Of a stretch of 64,000 nucleotides of DNA, positions 7,575 through 17,012 are shown piece after piece. Each line of letters opens with the position of its first letter. Position 1 is the stretch's first letter. The translations under genes were made by a program, and so were the position numbers. This stretch comes from DATFQE01 sp963733845 (GTDB lineage Bacteria > Actinomycetota > Thermoleophilia > Gaiellales > Gaiellaceae). The stretch lies in the NCBI GenBank assembly GCA_963733845.1, contig CAVTEM010000007.1:1116001-1180000 (forward strand). Reading direction: 5' to 3'. The notes below the pieces were generated by a model. The model was not told where the DNA came from and searched no databases. It saw only the letters and a program-made list of their open reading frames with translations.

Positions 7575-8263
7575 TTAGGTGCGGGCGGTGAGGAGCTCTC
7601 CGCCGCGCTCGTTGCGAACGCTGACTTCGCCCAGCTCGCACCCAGGAGAGCTGCGCAGGCTCGTGGTCATTGTTGAAGTGACCCTCGCTCGCGATCGGCT
7701 CCGGGGCAGCTGGCGTCCCGCGCAGTTCAGGGCCGGTCGTGTAGACGGCGACCCGGCCGCCGCGTCGCAGCCGCGACGACACCGCGCAGAACCCCGACCG
7801 GGTCTTCGCGGAAGAAGAAGACAACCGACATCGCAATGGCGCTGAACTCGCCGTCGGCGAACGGCAGACGCTCAGCTTTCGCCAATACGACGTCGGCGCC
7901 AGGCGCCCGTTCGCGTGCGAGCGCGACCATCTCTTCGCTGTGGTCCAGCCCCGTGACGCTCGCGCCGGTTACGAGCGCGTCGCGTAGCAGCAGGCCGCCG
8001 CCGCAGCCGACCTCAAGCAGCTGATCGGCAGGCTCGAGCGCCAGAGCGTCGAGGATCGCGCGTCGCGCGAAGTCGTGCACGTCCTCGGCTCCGTACACTT
8101 GCCGCGCCCACGAGCCGGTCGGCCGGCGCGCAACCCGGTCGACCAGCCACTCGACGAACGCTTCGTCAGGCAGGCCGCTCTCCCGCCACGCTGCGAGGTC
8201 CTCGTCGCCGAGGCCGAACGCGCCCAGCGTGTCCGTGTGTCGCTTCGTAGCCTCGCCGGCCAA
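7575..8263 (-). pseudogene. class I SAM-dependent methyltransferase, two frameshifts
   Basis: The intact N-terminal frame (from TTG 8263) has methyltransferase motif I LLEVGCGGGLLLRD, the acidic GLDHSEEMVALAR of motif II and LPFADGEFSAIAMSV. Near 7790 the reading frame must shift to reach RRGGRVAVYTTGPELRG, the usual strand-5 region. It must shift again near 7650 to reach VSVRNERGGELLTART and its stop at 7575-7577. Each of the three pieces is family-like and collinear, so this was one gene of about 228 codons. It is bracketed by two copies of a dispersed repeat. The shifts may be true decay or sequencing errors. Substrate is unknown. Confidence 0.7.
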
Positions 8264-8406
8264 GGCGTTTCGATCCTAACGACGTTGCGCGAGCCCGAGG
8301 TAGCCGAGTACCCAGACACGAAGCAGATCACCGCCCAAGCGCGAACCGCGTCCCAGACCGGCGAGCGCATCTGGCTGATCCACGACATCAACTAGCCACG
8401 CGTCGT

Positions 8407-8446
8407 CGGGTGACATTCCCGCACACTGGCCCAGGCGAGAGTTTGC
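8407..8446 (+). repeat. dispersed repeat, copy B
   Basis: GGGTGACATTCCCGCACACT followed by GGCCCAGGCGAGA. It is a direct repeat of 7494-7530 and lies 41 bases before the GNAT gene. Confidence 0.5.
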
Positions 8447-8486
8447 CGCGCAGGCTGCGCCTGCAGGCTCCGACTAGCGTCTCCGT

Positions 8487-9068
8487 GTGGCTCACGACAC
8501 CCCATCCTGGGAGCAGCCCCGGCTCTACACGAACAGGCTTTGCCTCCGCACGCCGACTCTCCAGGATGCGGATGCTCTGTATGACCTATTCGCGGACCCG
8601 GAGGTTATGCATGGCTTGAACAAAGAGCCCGTCTCAGGGTTCGAGGACGCACGAGCCATGACCGAAGCAGGACTTGGCGGTTGGAGAACAGACGGGCTCG
8701 GTCCATTCATTCTCGAAACCGTCGCGATCGACCCGCAGGTGGTCGGTCAAGCCGGTCTGATGATCTTCGACACGCGCGGCTGGACGCCCTCGACCTGGGC
8801 AAACGCAGGAAGGCATGCTCAGCCCGAGCTTGGCTGGGCCTTGCTACGTCCGCACTGGGGCCACGGATATGCGACCGAAGCCGCCGCAGCCATCCGGGAC
8901 TGGGCCTACGAGTCTCGATCCATAGACCGGCTGGTCTCTCTGATCTCGTCCGACAACGTCCGCTCCCAGCGGGTCGCGGAGAGGCTTGGTGCGGTACCGA
9001 CGGAGACCGTCACGCCTCGACACACGAGGCGGAAGACGGTCATCTGGAGACATCCGCCCGCCCCCTGA
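8487..9068 (+). CDS. GNAT acetyltransferase, RimJ/RimL type
   Basis: 193 aa. The start TNRLCLRTPTLQDADALYDL and ADPEVMHGL is typical of the RimJ/RimL-like acetyltransferase_3 group. The acetyl-CoA loop and following helix are GWALLRPHWGHGYATEAAAA (Q/RxxGxG/A replaced by HWGHGYA), and the C-terminal SDNVRSQRVAERLGA is also conserved. The enzyme would transfer acetyl from acetyl-CoA to a protein N-terminus or small-molecule amine in the cytoplasm. The GTG start has TAGCGT at 8475-8480, 6 bases upstream, and no Shine-Dalgarno, consistent with a leaderless mRNA. Confidence 0.8.
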   Translation: MAHDTPSWEQPRLYTNRLCLRTPTLQDADALYDLFADPEVMHGLNKEPVSGFEDARAMTEAGLGGWRTDGLGPFILETVAIDPQVVGQAGLMIFDTRGWTPSTWANAGRHAQPELGWALLRPHWGHGYATEAAAAIRDWAYESRSIDRLVSLISSDNVRSQRVAERLGAVPTETVTPRHTRRKTVIWRHPPAP

Positions 9069-9121
9069 AGCGGGATGCTCAAATTCCTGAACACTCGCTC
9101 AGCCGAGGGGCGCGTTGCCTT

Positions 9122-9816
9122 CTAGCCCGTTCCGCTTGCTACCGGGCTGGGGGTGAACAGCCTCCAGTTCCCCTCGGAGACGACTTCGACGGTGCCGTCG
9201 ACCACTTGGATGGCGGTGTCGTCGTCGATCGCGTATGCCGGACCGTTGATTCCCGCCGCCCACCTCTCTGCGTCGGCCATGGTGTTCCCCGGCAGATCCT
9301 CGTGAGCCAGGTGCGGGCAGATCGAGAAGTCGACGAGTCCGAGCGTTTCGTCGCCACCGGTGGGCGGCTTCGACTGGACGAAGTCCTCGCCGATACGCGG
9401 GGTCATCACCATGCTCCCGGCGCTCAGTCCCACCCAGACGATCTCGTGCAGCGACGGCACGAGGTCCGCCAGCCCGGACTGCCGCATCCAGTGGCACAGA
9501 TACAGGGCATCGCCGCCATTCACGAGTAGGACGTCTGTCTCTCGGACCCATGACACCCAGCGTTCTTGGTCGATGCTGGGCAGCGCGGTCAACTCCAGCA
9601 CGCCCAAGGACTTCCAACCCAACTCGCACATGGGGCAGCGGGGCTCCTGCCCGCTGATGAAATTCCATGCTCTGCCAGGGACCGGCCATTGGGTGCGCGT
9701 ACGACGCGGTGGGGATGCAGAGGGCGTCGAACTCGGCAATCGGCTTCCCCAACAGGTCGACTAGAGCGTCGTGGATAATGCGTTCTTGATGCCGGCGGAC
9801 GTAGAACAAGCTTCAT
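9122..9816 (-). pseudogene. S51 peptidase E-like gene with three frameshifts
   Basis: ATG 9816 has AGGAGG 6 bases upstream and starts MKLVL. The expected continuation TSAGIKNA, then IHDALVDLLGKP...ALCIPTASYAHPM, then GRAWNFISG...GLSAGSMVMTPR lies in three successive frames. Shifts fall near 9802, 9776 and 9750. The third corresponds to one extra C in a CCC run. The remaining 205 codons are open and contain the S51 nucleophile in GLSAGS and the preceding VLLVNGGDALYLCHW. Intact relatives hydrolyse alpha-aspartyl dipeptides or related substrates. The clean long C-terminal frame suggests recent decay or indel errors rather than an old relic. Confidence 0.75.
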
Positions 9817-10053
9817 GCGAGCCTCCTGGAGTCCTGACTGCAGGCGAGTTCTTACGGATCCGTACGCGCTAGAGACCGGCAGACCACCAAGAACTCATCG
9901 TTCCGCGCAGACCACGGACGGGTTGCCCATCAAGCTTTCTGCCGTGGTGGTGTGGTCTGGCTGTGGCCTGGATCCGTGCCGTCAGCACGTTGTTCCTGCA
10001 AGTCGGAAACCCGGTCGGGGAAAGGTTGCCCTGCGCCTACCTCAGCGTTGGCC

Positions 10054-10075
10054 CGGGTGTCCCGATGGACACCCG
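10054..10075 (-). terminator. terminator of the RTX gene
   Basis: Nine-base perfect arms CGGGTGTCC / GGACACCCG with a 4-base loop, starting 22 bases after the minus-strand stop at 10098. There is no clear T-run. Confidence 0.5.
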
Positions 10076-10097
10076 AGCCCACTATCCGCCGCCAGGA

Positions 10098-10805
10098 CTA
10101 CGGCGTCGTCGCCTCGCAGTTGAAGATCGCGTCGGTACCCGGCCCGCCGGTGCAATCGTCGTCGTTGCTCCCAGGTGGGAAGGGCGGCCCGCCGGGCGGC
10201 GGCGGGAACGGATTGTCGCCGTCGATGAAGTCGTCGCCGGGTCCGCCCGAGATCACGTCGCTGCCGAAGTTGCCGAACAGCGTGTCGTCGCCTGGGTCGC
10301 CGGCCATGACGTCGTCTCCGGGACCGCCGAAAGCGGTATCCGCGCCGGGGCCAGTGCCGATCGTGTCATTGCCTCCGAACCCGATCGCCTGATCGTCTCC
10401 GGGCCCGGCGTCGAGTGTGTCGTCGCCGCCGACGCCTGCGAGCACGTCGTTGCCCGGGCCGCCGCTGAGATGATCGTCGTTGTTCCCGTTGGACGGAATG
10501 AACGGCGGCAAGTCGAGCTCGTCGCCGATCATCTCGTCGTCCCCAGGGCCGCCGCTGAGGTCGTCGTTGCCGCCCTCGCCGCAGATGATGTCGTCGCCGC
10601 CGAGGCCGTTGATGTGGTCGACACCCGGGCTGCCCACGATCACGTCGTTGCCCGGTGTGCCGTGGATGTTTCCAGCCCCGACGATCGTCGCCGGGACCTC
10701 TTCGCCTGGAGGCCCGCAAACGGGGGTCTCCTGCGCGGACGCGCTGGACAAGAACGCAACACCGAGCAAGAGCGCCAATGCGCCCAATACCGCAGAACGT
10801 TTCAT
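10098..10805 (-). CDS. exported RTX calcium-binding repeat protein
   Basis: 235 aa. GGGAGA precedes ATG 10805. Residues 1-24 are a signal peptide ending SSASA. From residue about 45 to 205 the protein is a run of glycine/aspartate nonapeptides (GTPGNDVIVGSPG, GGPGDDEMIG, GGPGNDVLAG) that bind Ca2+ and fold as a parallel beta-roll. Two proline-rich breaks interrupt the array (LPPFIPSNGNND; PFPPPPGGPPFPPG). Four Cys outside the array could form disulfides. There is no type I secretion neighbour and the N-terminal signal argues for Sec export. Actinobacterial proteins of this kind are probably surface or matrix components; no enzyme domain is present. Confidence 0.85.
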   Translation of the reverse strand: MKRSAVLGALALLLGVAFLSSASAQETPVCGPPGEEVPATIVGAGNIHGTPGNDVIVGSPGVDHINGLGGDDIICGEGGNDDLSGGPGDDEMIGDELDLPPFIPSNGNNDDHLSGGPGNDVLAGVGGDDTLDAGPGDDQAIGFGGNDTIGTGPGADTAFGGPGDDVMAGDPGDDTLFGNFGSDVISGGPGDDFIDGDNPFPPPPGGPPFPPGSNDDDCTGGPGTDAIFNCEATTP

Positions 10806-10969
10806 CTATCTCCCTCTCCCTAGAAGCCCGGCGACGCTCGCCGAGGCAGTCGCATCATCTTGGCAAGCAAGTGAGCGCGGTACAAGGTGCCGAGCCGCCG
10901 ACGGGACTCCCCCGACCCGCCGTGGTGTGTTGGTTACGCTCCGCGCCGCAATCGAGACAGGGGGGAACG

Positions 10970-12406
10970 ATGAAACGCTGGATTGCGCTCGCAGCGCTGT
11001 GCGCGCTCGTGCTGACGGCGCCCGCGTCGGCTGCGACTGACAGTTCGAAGTACCGCGAGCACATGAAGCTCGCGAAGCTCGTCAAGCACCTAGAGGCACT
11101 TCAAGACATTGCGGACGCGAACGGGGGCACGCGCGCCTCCGGCACGCCCGGCTACACGGCGTCCGTCGACTACCTCGCGGGCAAGCTGCGCGACAAAGGA
11201 TTCCGCGTCACGATCCAGGACTTCCCGTTCGCGTTCTTCCAGGAGCTGGCGCCGCCGAAGCTCGAACAGGTCTCGCCGACGGCGAAGCCGTACGTGGAGA
11301 CGATCGACTTCTTCACCATGACCTACTCCGGTTCGGGCGACGTGACGAGGATGGTGCAGCCGGTCGACACGAACGCGACGCCGAACGCGACGAGCACCAG
11401 CGGTTGCGAGACGGGTGACTTCACCGGCTTCGTCGCCGGCCGGATCGCGCTGATGCAACGCGGTACCTGCACCTTCCGGGTGAAGGCGCTGAACGCCCAG
11501 GCGGCCGGCGCCAGCGCGGCCGTGATCTTCAACCGCGGCGGTGGCGAGAACGGTCCGATCAACGGAACGCTCGGTTCGCCCGGTGTGACGATTCCGGCGG
11601 TCGGTGTGAGCTTCGCGGTCGGGCAGGAGCTCTACAGCGCCAACAGCAGCGTGGTCGCGCACGTCTTCACGTCCACGATCTCCGAGATCCGGACGACGAG
11701 CAACGTGCTCGCCGAGACTCCGGGCGGCCGCGCCGACAAGGTCGTCGTCGCCGGGGCCCACCTCGACTCGGTCACCGCCGGGCCAGGCGTGACCGACAAC
11801 GGGAGCGGCGTGGCGACGATGCTCGAGGCCGCGCTCAACCTCAATTCGACGGTGAACATGTTCAAGACCGGCGGTAACGGCCTGAAGAACAAGGTCGTGT
11901 TCGCCTTCTGGGGCGCCGAGGAGCTCAACCTGCTCGGTTCCGCTCACTACGTGAGCCAGCTCACACCGGCGCAGCGGGCCGCGACCACGATCAACATCAA
12001 CGTCGACATGCTGTCGTCGTCGAACGGCGTCTACTTCGTGCAGGACGGCGACGGAGCTCACACGGGCGGCCTCGTGCAACCGGGCCGGTCTGCAGAGCTC
12101 GAGCACGTGTTGACGTCGTATCTCGAGTCGCAGGGTCTGCCGTGGGTGGCGAGGCCGTACGACGGCCGCTCCGACTACCAGTCGTTCGTCAACGCCGGGA
12201 TCGGCGCCGGCGGGCTCACCACCGGGTCGGATCAGGTCAAGACGCCGGCGCAGGCAGCGTTGTTCGGTGGGACAGCCGGGATCACGATGCACCCGACCTA
12301 CCACACCGCTGCGGATCGTCTCGAGCACGTGAACATGAAGTCGCTCGACGACATGTCCGACGCGACGGCCCACGCGATCCTGTGGTTCGCGATGGACGGT
12401 CAATAA
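10970..12406 (+). CDS. exported M28 aminopeptidase with PA domain
   Basis: 478 aa. GGGGGAA precedes ATG 10970; a signal peptide ends near residue 22 (PASAA). A protease-associated (PA) domain occupies about 130-240 (RIALMQRGTCTFRVKALNAQ). The M28 catalytic domain follows with ordered zinc ligands: His in AGAHLDSV, Asp in GVTDNGSGV, the Glu pair in WGAEELNLLG, Asp in NINVDMLSS and His in YHTAADRLEHV. It would release N-terminal residues from peptides outside the cell, using two zinc ions. It is monocistronic, with a terminator right behind. Length and domain order are usual for actinobacterial secreted aminopeptidases. Confidence 0.92.
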   Translation: MKRWIALAALCALVLTAPASAATDSSKYREHMKLAKLVKHLEALQDIADANGGTRASGTPGYTASVDYLAGKLRDKGFRVTIQDFPFAFFQELAPPKLEQVSPTAKPYVETIDFFTMTYSGSGDVTRMVQPVDTNATPNATSTSGCETGDFTGFVAGRIALMQRGTCTFRVKALNAQAAGASAAVIFNRGGGENGPINGTLGSPGVTIPAVGVSFAVGQELYSANSSVVAHVFTSTISEIRTTSNVLAETPGGRADKVVVAGAHLDSVTAGPGVTDNGSGVATMLEAALNLNSTVNMFKTGGNGLKNKVVFAFWGAEELNLLGSAHYVSQLTPAQRAATTININVDMLSSSNGVYFVQDGDGAHTGGLVQPGRSAELEHVLTSYLESQGLPWVARPYDGRSDYQSFVNAGIGAGGLTTGSDQVKTPAQAALFGGTAGITMHPTYHTAADRLEHVNMKSLDDMSDATAHAILWFAMDGQ

Positions 12407-12432
12407 CCCGGATCAGCGTCTGAGGACGCTGG

Positions 12433-12456
12433 GAGAGGCCGGGCGACCGGCCTCTC
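12433..12456 (+). terminator. intrinsic terminator of the M28 gene
   Basis: Perfect GAGAGGCCGG / CCGGCCTCTC stem with a GCGA loop, followed by a T-rich TCTTGCTCTTGTC tail. Confidence 0.8.
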
Positions 12457-12555
12457 TCTTGCTCTTGTCTGAAACGCTGCTGTAACGCGGGCTCTTTACA
12501 CCTACTCCGGAGTCGTCCTATCGTTGCTTCAGGCCTCCGAAAGCGAGGAGCACGC

Positions 12556-15500
12556 GTGCAAGTGACCGACGACCCCCGGGTCGGTACCGAGCTCGCCGGC
12601 TACCGGATCGAGTCGCTGCTCGGCCTGGGCGGCATGAGCGTCGTCTACCTCGCCGAGGACCTGCGGCTCAAGCGGAGGGTTGCGCTCAAGCTGCTCGCCG
12701 CCGGCCTCGCCGAGGACGAGTCGTTCCGCGACCGCTTCCTGCGCGAGTCGGAGCTCGCCGCGTCGATCGACCATCCGAACATCGTCCCGATCTACGAGGC
12801 CGGGACGAACGAGGACGTTCTCTTCATCGCCATGCGCTTCGTCGAAGGGCGCGATCTCAAAGAGCGCCTACGCCGCGGCCCCCTCGGCCCGGCCGACGCG
12901 GTCGGCGTCGTCGCACAGGTGGCGAGCGCCCTGGACGCCGCCCACGCCCGCGGGCTCGTGCACCGCGACGTCAAGCCCTCCAACGTGCTGCTCGATGTGG
13001 GCGCTCGCCCCGACGGCTCCGACCACGTGTATCTGGCCGACTTCGGGATCACCAAGCGGACATCCGACGACCCGGGATTCGGCGAGGAGGCACATCTACT
13101 GGGGACGATCGACTACGTCGCGCCCGAGCAGATCGCGGGCGGCGAGGTCGACGGGCGCGCGGACGTCTACTCGCTCGGCTGCGTGCTCTACGAGTGCCTC
13201 GTGGGCCGGCCGCCGTTTCAAGCCGACTCGGAGCTGGCTGTCGTGTTCGCGCACCTGGAGTCGGAGCCGCCGGCGCCGAGCGCCGAGCGGCCCGACCTTC
13301 CGGCTGGGCTCGACGGGGTCATCGCTAGAGCGCTCGCGAAGGAGCCCGCGGACCGCTACGCGAGCTGCCGGGCGCTGGCGAGCGCTGCATTGGCCGTCGC
13401 GGTCGACGAGGCGAGCCGCCTGGTCGTCGACGTCGCCTCTCGCGCCGCAGCCGGCAGGAGCGAGCTGAGCGAGGTCGAGGCCGAGCTCGCCGGCAAGGTT
13501 TCGGAGCTCCAGCTCGCACACGAGCGGGAGCGCGCCCTGTCGCTCCCGGTGGCCCGCCCGGACGCCCAGCAAACGTGCCCGTTCAAGGGCCTCGCAAGCT
13601 TCGACACCGGCGACGCCGACTTCTTCTTCGGCCGCGAGCGGCTGGTCGCAGAGCTCGCCGCCCGTCTGGTCGGCACGGGGTTCCTCGGCATCGTGGGACC
13701 GTCGGGCACGGGCAAGTCGTCCGTGCTCAGGGCCGGCCTCCTCCCGGCACTCGCCGGGGGCGTCCTCCCGGGGAGCCAGGGCTGGCGGCGGTGGCTCCTG
13801 CGTCCCGGCGAACACCCGATGGACGAGCTGGCCACGGTGCTCGAGTCCGAGCGCCGAGGATCCGCTCGCGGCAGCCCTCGACGCGCTGTCCCCCGGCGAG
13901 CGCTTGCTGCTCGCCGTCGACCAGCTCGAAGAGCTGTTCACCGCCTGCCGATCGGACACCGAGCGCGCCGCGTTCATCGCCACGCTGACCCGCGCCGCCA
14001 CGGATCCGGAAGGCCGAGCGCTCGTGGTGGTCGCACTCCGCGCCGACTTCTACGGGCGTTTCGCCGCGTATCCGCAGCTCGCCGAGCTGCTCGGTGCGAA
14101 CCACGTGCTGGTCGGGCCCATGCAGGCGTCCGAGCTGCGGCGCGCGGTCGAGTTCCCCGCCGCGCGCGTGGGCTTGCGCGTGGAGCCGGGGCTGACCGAT
14201 TCGCTCGTCGGCGATGTGGAGGGCGAGCCGGGTGCGTTGCCGCTGCTTTCCACCGCCCTGCTCGAGCTCTGGCACAAGCGTGGCGACAACGCGCTGACGC
14301 TGGCTGCCTACCGCGAGTCCGGGGGCGTCGACGGTGCCGTCGCGCGCTTGGCCGAGGCGACATATGCGCGCGTCCCCGACAGCCGCAAGCCGCTCGTTCG
14401 CACGATCATGCTTCGCCTCGTCGGTTCGGATGAGGGCGACGTCCCCGTCCGCCGCCGCGCCGCCCTCGGCGAGTTCGACGCAGGGCGAGACGAGGTTCGC
14501 GACGTGCTCACGACGCTGGCCGACAGCCGGCTCGTCATCATCGACGAGGGCTCGATCGAGGTAGCGCACGAGGCGCTCCTGCGCGAATGGCCGCGCCTAC
14601 GCGAGTGGATCGAAGAGGACACAGAGGGGCGCCGCCTGCACCGCCAGATAACCCACGCCGCCAGCGAATGGAACGGGGGTGGGCGCGACCCGGACGAGCT
14701 CTACCGAGGCGCCCGTCTCGCCGCCGCACTCGACTGGAGCGCCGACCACGCCCCCGAGCTCAACCAACTCGAGCGTGAGTTCGTCAGCGAGAGCCGCGAC
14801 GCCTCCGAGCACGAGGCGACGCATGCCCGGCGCGCCAACAGGCGGCTTCGCGCGACTACTCGCCGGGGTCGCGGTCCTGCTGCTCGCCGCTCTCGCGGGT
14901 GGGATCCTCGCGCTCGTCCAGCGCGGCGAGGCGCGTGACGCCGAGACCGCGCAGGTCGCCCAGCGGCTCGGCGCGCAGGCGCTCGCCGACGAGGATCTCG
15001 ACCGCTCGCTGCTGCTCGCGCGCCAGGCGGTCGCGATCGCCGACACGCCGCAGACGCGCAGCTCTCTGCTCTCCGCGCTCCTGCGCTCGCCGAAGGCGAT
15101 CGGGATCATGCACGGCCCCGACGACGCGTCTCCGGGGGGAATCGCTCTCAGCCCCGACGGGAGGACGATCGCGGTGAGCGACTTCTTCAAGAAGCTCCTG
15201 TTCTTCGACGCGCGCACGTATGGGCCGATCGGGGAACCGCTGCGGCTGACGCAGTGGGTCGACGGCCTCGCCTATAGCCCCGACGGCGAGACGATCGCTT
15301 TCGGGGGAGACTTTTACCTAAGTCTGATCGATGCGCGTACACGCAAGACATTGGAGGGAGCTCCGCTCAGCGGACACGCTGCACGCATGGCGTTCACCCG
15401 GGACGGGTCGAAGCTCGTCGTCCTCACCGTCGAGCCTTTCACGATCAGCATTCGGGACGCGAGGACGCTGGATCCGGTAGGTCCGGCGATCGAGCCGAAC

Positions 15501-17004
15501 GGGTTCAGCCCGTCGTCGATCTCGTCCTTCGAGCAGCCTCCGCACTTCGCGCTCACGCCCGACGGCCGGTCCGTCGTGACGGCGTCGGATCAAGGCGAGC
15601 TGACGTGGTGGGATCTCCGTAGCGGCCGAAAGGCCCGCACGCTCGAGATCGAAACGGGGTACCACCCGCTCGCGCTCAGCCCAGACGGTCGAACGGTCGC
15701 CGTCGGAATCGAGGGCGGCATCCAGCTCGTGGACACGCGGACGGGAGAGACGGAGACGCGCACCGCCGACCTCGCCGGGCACCCGGAATCGCTCCTGTTC
15801 AGCCAGGACGGCAGAACGCTGGTGTCGACGAACGACGACGGAACCGTGACCGTGTGGGACGCCGGCTCAGCGACGCCCCGCGAAACGCTGCGCGGCCACT
15901 CGGCATTCCAGGCGGCCTTCAGCCGCGACGGTGAAACGCTGTACACAGTGGGCGAAGACGGGACGGCGATCGCCTGGGATCTGACGGGCGGGCGCCGGCT
16001 CAACCGGCCGTTCATGCTTTCGGACGATCGTCCACTTCGACGAGATGTCTGGCGGCTACCCAGGAAGGTTCAGCCCCGACGGCCGGCTGATCGCGGTCGG
16101 CCTCACGAATGGGGGAATTGCCTTCCGGGACGCGCAGACCCTCATGCCCTCCGGCGCACCGCTGCGGGAAACGGGAGGCAAAGTCGAGGCGCTCGCCTTC
16201 TCACCCGACGGAGCAACGCTCGCAGGTGTCAGCCGCAGCGGTACGACGACTGTGTGGGATGTCTCGTCGCGGTCGTTGCGGTACGAGCCGTTCTTCGCAG
16301 GTCTGGACGCGCAGCGTCGGGTTCAGCCCGGACGGCAAGACGCTTGCGACGAGCGGCTCCGGCGGCGGGGTGGCGTTCTGGGATGTCGAAACGGGGGAGC
16401 TTTCCGGCAGGATCGGAGGGTTCGGCCGCTCTATACGATGTCGCATTCAGCGCAGACGGAGAGCGGGTGGCATTCGCCGAAGACGGTTCCGGGTTCCCGC
16501 GCGCCCAGGTGTGGGACGTCGCCACGCGTTCGCGACTCGCGGAGGTGTCGGGCGGCGACGAAGGAGATGCCCTGGCCGTTGCCCTCAGTCCGGATGGCCG
16601 CATCGTGGCCGTCGGCGGGTATGGCCGTGCCGTGCGTCTCTGGGACGTTCGCACCGGGAAGCTTCTCCACGCTCTCGACGCCGGTGGCGCCGAGTCGCTC
16701 GAGTTCAGCCGAGACGGCCGAACCCTCGCCGTCTCCAACGCGCGCGCCTCGCTCTGGGACGTGCAGACGGGCGTCCAGATCGGCCCCACGCTCACTGCCG
16801 GAAGCCGGACGGCGGACGATGGATCTCTCCCCCGACGGGCGCCGACTGCTGATCACGAGTTCCGACGGGACCGGGGCAGTCTGGGACATCGATCCGGAGT
16901 CGTGGGCGCGGCGGGCGTGCGCGCTCGCGAACCGAACGCTGACCCGCGACGAGTGGGAGAGGTTCCTCCCGGGGCGGCGGTACAAGCCGGCCTGTGCCGG
17001 CTGA
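12556..17004 (+). pseudogene. Ser/Thr kinase - STAND NTPase - TM - WD40 protein, six frameshifts
   Basis: GTG 12556 with GAGGAG upstream opens a PknB-type kinase: glycine loop LLGLGGMSVVYLA, VALKLL, HRDVKPSN and ADFGI are all intact (residues 1-280). A STAND NTPase follows with Walker A GPSGTGKSS, then LLLAVDQLEELF and ALRADFYGRF. After it come a membrane segment (LLAGVAVLLLAALAGGIL) and at least nine WD40-like blades (FSPDGR...VWD). The collinear protein of about 1480 codons is spread over the three plus frames, with shifts near 13860, 14855, 16030, 16305, 16425 and 16815. Eight bases separate its end from the convergent SARP gene. It resembles AfsK-like signalling kinases. Whether it is functional depends on whether the indels are real. 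Confidence 0.8.
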
Positions 17005-17012
17005 AGCGCGAG

